Shown: in pieces, positions 7,388 through 9,412 of the stretch
How positions within the stretch are numbered: the stretch's first letter is position 1
How the letters are laid out: each line of letters starts with the position of its first letter
Source of the DNA: Saprospiraceae bacterium
Lineage (GTDB): Bacteria; Bacteroidota; Bacteroidia; Chitinophagales; Saprospiraceae
Assembly: GCA_020630455.1 (NCBI GenBank)
Contig: JAHDBK010000116.1
Span: 1-9,412, forward strand
Direction of reading: 5' to 3'
Length of the DNA stretch: 9,412 nucleotides
The notes under the pieces: generated by a model
Database searches by the model: none
What the model was told of the DNA's origin: nothing
The model's input: only the letters and a program-made list of their open reading frames with translations
Translations under genes and position numbers: made by a program

Positions 7388-7419
7388 GGCGATCACTCTT
7401 TGAGTGGTCGTCTTTTTTT
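7388..7419 (+). terminator. Intrinsic terminator of the sigma-54 unit, shared with the converging gene
   Basis: GGCGATCACTC (7388-7398) pairs with GAGTGGTCGTC (7402-7412) over 11 bp, with two G-U pairs and a TTT loop, followed by seven T (7413-7419). This is a classic rho-independent terminator for rightward transcription and is far more GC-rich than its surroundings. In the other direction the stem is followed by CGTTTAATTTGATT, so it could also end the leftward ribF-glycosyltransferase message. The last two T of the run belong to the complement of that gene's TAA stop (7418-7420). Confidence 0.85.
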
Positions 7420-9409
7420 ATAGGTTTTTAAATTGCTTTTTTCTTTTTAAAAAATATTGAAATACAATGCTTTTGTTGAATCTACCAGAACCATTAAAAT
7501 CCCCAATACTAATTTTTTCAATTTTTTCTGCATCTTCTCTCTTCACATCCTTATACTCTCCATTGATTGAAAAATACTCCCAATGTGCTTTTATAATAGC
7601 GTTAATATGTGCAAATTTCCCTTGAAATAAAAACCGCACTCCCGCTATACCATCCAAAATTAATCTTAAAGGAATCAACCAAAATAATTTGCTTGATTTT
7701 TCATTTTTTAATAATACTAATAAACTATTTCTAAAATTGAGAAATGTCTTATATGGGCTTTCTGCATTTAATGTTCCACCTCCTACATGATAAACAACTG
7801 ATTCAGGTACCACCATTACTTTATAACCTGCTCTTTTTATCCTCCAACACAAATCTATTTCCTCCATATGAGCAAAAAATGAATCATCAAACCCTCCTAA
7901 GGATTTATATATATTAGCCTTAATAACCAAAGCTGCTCCACTTGCCCAAAACACCTCAGACACATCATCATACTGCCCCTTATCTTCTTCTAAGTGATTA
8001 AAAATTCGCCCTCTACAAAATGGATAGCCCCATTTATCTATCCAACCACCTGAAGCACCCGCATATTCAAAATGCTCTCTTTCATTAAAAGCCTTTATCT
8101 TTGGTTGACAAGCAGCAATTGTGTTGTCTGATTCCATTAAATTAATAATTGGTGCAATCCAATTTTTATCAGGCTGAACATCAGAATTTAAAAGAATATA
8201 ATAATCTGCATGTACTTTTTTCAATGCTTCATTATATCCTTTAGCAAAACCATAATTTTCTTTATTTTGAATGAGCTTTACTTCTTTGAATCCGTTTTCG
8301 ATTAATTGTGAAGAACCATCAATCGAAGCATTATCCACTACATATATTTCTACACTTTCACTCAACTCAGCAATTACATAAGGTAAAAATTGTTTTAAAA
8401 AATCCCTACCATTATAATTCAATATTACAATTGCAACTTTAGGAATGCGTTTTTTAACTGCTGCTTCTTTTTGTTTTTTTTCTCCTAAAACCGCTAGTGC
8501 ATTCGCTTTATCTTGTATGAGTTGTTGTTTCAATTCTTCTAAACCTGGAAACTTTTCATCATCTCTAATTCTTCTTACAAAGTCTATCTTGATTTGTTCT
8601 CCATATATATCTTTATTAAAATCAAAAATATTGACTTCACATACATAATTATTTTGATTTTCTAAAGTAGGTCTTCTTCCTATATACAACATTCCATCAT
8701 AGCGATGCTCTTCATGATGAACATAAACAGCATAAATGCCCTCCGCAGGTAATATTTTATTTTTATTATTCGTTTGAATATTAGCTGTGGGAAAGCCTAA
8801 TTCCCTACCCAACGACAAGCCTTTCACTACTTCCCCTTTAATACTAAAATAATGATTTAATAACTCTGTTGAATTAATAATATTTCCTTCGGAAATAGCT
8901 TTGCGAACCTTAGTAGAACTTACTGCTATATTTTCTACTTCTTGTTTTGGAATTTCCTCTACTTCATAACCACATTCCCCCGACAATGATTTCAACAAAT
9001 CAATATCACCAGCTCTATTTTTCCCAAAACGATGGTCATAACCAATTACAATCTTTTTAGGTTGAAAATTTTTAACCAAAAAATCTTTTATATATGCTTC
9101 TGGACTTTGCTCCGAAAACATTCTTGTAAAAGGAACTATAACTACATTGTCTATTCCATATTGTTGAAGTAATTCAATCTTTTCTTCTATCGTAGTTAAT
9201 AATTCTATTTTATTATTTGAAGTATCTAACACCAAACGAGGATGAGGATGAAATGTTACTAAAACACTTTCCCCTTCACATTCTTGAGCCAACTGCTTAA
9301 GCCTATCCAATATTTTTTGATGCCCTGTATGTACGCCATCAAAAGAGCCAATAGTCACTACAGCATTTTTAAAACCATTTAAATTCTTTAAGTCTTTATA
9401 AACTTTCAT
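7418..9409 (-). CDS. ribF: Fused riboflavin kinase/FAD synthetase and family 2 glycosyltransferase
   Basis: 663-residue two-part cytoplasmic protein. Residues 1-310 are a complete bifunctional RibF, which phosphorylates riboflavin to FMN and adenylylates FMN to FAD. The nucleotidyltransferase part has GSFDGVHTGH (21-30), GYDHRFGKNRAGD (123-135) and SSTKVR (164-169). The kinase part has LGFPTAN (204-210), RRPTL (245-249) and E258 in CEVNIFDF. After a charged linker (about 308-322), residues 323-600 are a GT-A fold glycosyltransferase of family 2, rhamnosyltransferase-like. It shows VILNYNG (328-334), VVDNAS (357-362), NYGFAKGYN (385-393), the DxD-equivalent NSD (408-410) and the acidic EEIDLCWR (516-523). 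Such enzymes transfer sugars from nucleotide donors to surface glycans. RibF is normally about 310 aa and stands alone. No ATG starts a separate glycosyltransferase near the joint, and the only nearby one out of frame hits a stop after two codons. The start at 9409 gives the usual RibF N-terminus. Only 3 bases of upstream DNA are visible. Confidence 0.9.
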   Translation of the reverse strand: MKVYKDLKNLNGFKNAVVTIGSFDGVHTGHQKILDRLKQLAQECEGESVLVTFHPHPRLVLDTSNNKIELLTTIEEKIELLQQYGIDNVVIVPFTRMFSEQSPEAYIKDFLVKNFQPKKIVIGYDHRFGKNRAGDIDLLKSLSGECGYEVEEIPKQEVENIAVSSTKVRKAISEGNIINSTELLNHYFSIKGEVVKGLSLGRELGFPTANIQTNNKNKILPAEGIYAVYVHHEEHRYDGMLYIGRRPTLENQNNYVCEVNIFDFNKDIYGEQIKIDFVRRIRDDEKFPGLEELKQQLIQDKANALAVLGEKKQKEAAVKKRIPKVAIVILNYNGRDFLKQFLPYVIAELSESVEIYVVDNASIDGSSQLIENGFKEVKLIQNKENYGFAKGYNEALKKVHADYYILLNSDVQPDKNWIAPIINLMESDNTIAACQPKIKAFNEREHFEYAGASGGWIDKWGYPFCRGRIFNHLEEDKGQYDDVSEVFWASGAALVIKANIYKSLGGFDDSFFAHMEEIDLCWRIKRAGYKVMVVPESVVYHVGGGTLNAESPYKTFLNFRNSLLVLLKNEKSSKLFWLIPLRLILDGIAGVRFLFQGKFAHINAIIKAHWEYFSINGEYKDVKREDAEKIEKISIGDFNGSGRFNKSIVFQYFLKRKKQFKNL

Positions 9410-9412
9410 TTC

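Larger units (their letters stand above)
7292..7419 (+). ncRNA. Putative sigma-54-dependent small RNA, about 125 nt
   Basis: The unit is bounded by the sigma-54 promoter (predicted start near 7292) and an intrinsic terminator with a seven-T run ending at 7419. It has three possible structural parts. First, ACATAC (7308-7313) can pair with GTATGT (7341-7346), enclosing a self-complementary TAATATATTA. Second, a 9-bp hairpin pairs TTTGATTTC (7356-7364) with GGAATCAAA (7373-7381), including one G-U pair, and exposes the loop AAAAGGGG. Third is the terminator stem. A free G-rich loop is a typical seed for base pairing with C-rich mRNA targets, but no target is visible here. It resembles no RNA family I know. 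The alternative is that the RNA is the message of the 10-codon frame at 7353-7385. It runs towards the 3' end of the ribF-glycosyltransferase gene and overlaps its last codon positions. Confidence 0.6.

Noticed and set aside
8445..8648. 67-codon plus-strand open frame
   Set aside because: It lies entirely opposite the ribF-glycosyltransferase gene, has a Ser/Phe/Cys-rich composition typical of antisense reading of coding DNA, and has no start context or domain.

Overview
The window is AT-rich, densely coded chromosomal DNA that looks like Bacteroidota. The evidence is the type I MurB, the Bacteroidota-style RibF N-terminus, the absence of Shine-Dalgarno sequences before the genes, and TAnnTTTG-type boxes in the intergenic DNA. 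I cannot name a genus. Four large genes account for most of it. There is no sign of a phage, CRISPR array, rRNA, tRNA or intact insertion sequence.

Left part (1-493) is non-coding and holds one clear object: a 161-bp imperfect palindrome (264-424) with identical 17-18 bp inverted ends and a possible ATT target duplication, which looks like a MITE or other small non-autonomous element. It lies just upstream of the putative promoter of a two-gene, plus-strand unit: a 1384-aa SNF2-family ATPase with a long helical N-terminal extension (494-4648) and, 9 nt later, murB for peptidoglycan precursor synthesis (4658-5680). A perfect 23-bp hairpin (5742-5789) separates murB from a convergent gene.

Middle part: a minus-strand non-haem iron, 2-oxoglutarate-dependent oxygenase (best start 6615, stop 5812) with a complete H-x-D...H...R site. 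Upstream of it is about 800 nt without a large gene. Most of that is featureless AT-rich DNA, but its right end carries a consensus sigma-54 promoter (7266-7281) on the plus strand and, about 110 nt further on, a strong intrinsic terminator (7388-7419). Together they define a compact transcription unit of about 125 nt. It encodes either a small structured RNA with a G-rich hairpin loop, or a 10-codon peptide, or both. This is the best candidate for something undescribed in the window.

Right part: a minus-strand gene (9409-7418) that fuses a complete bifunctional riboflavin kinase/FAD synthetase (RibF) to a family 2 glycosyltransferase in one 663-codon frame, with no internal start for the second domain. 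The fusion joint carries an A8 run on the coding strand. The gene converges on the sigma-54 unit and the two share the terminator hairpin, whose T-run overlaps the glycosyltransferase stop codon.

Functionally, MurB (an FAD enzyme) and the glycosyltransferase point to cell-envelope synthesis and RibF to flavin supply. The SNF2 protein and the oxygenase have no partner here that fixes their roles, so I do not propose that the window forms a single pathway.
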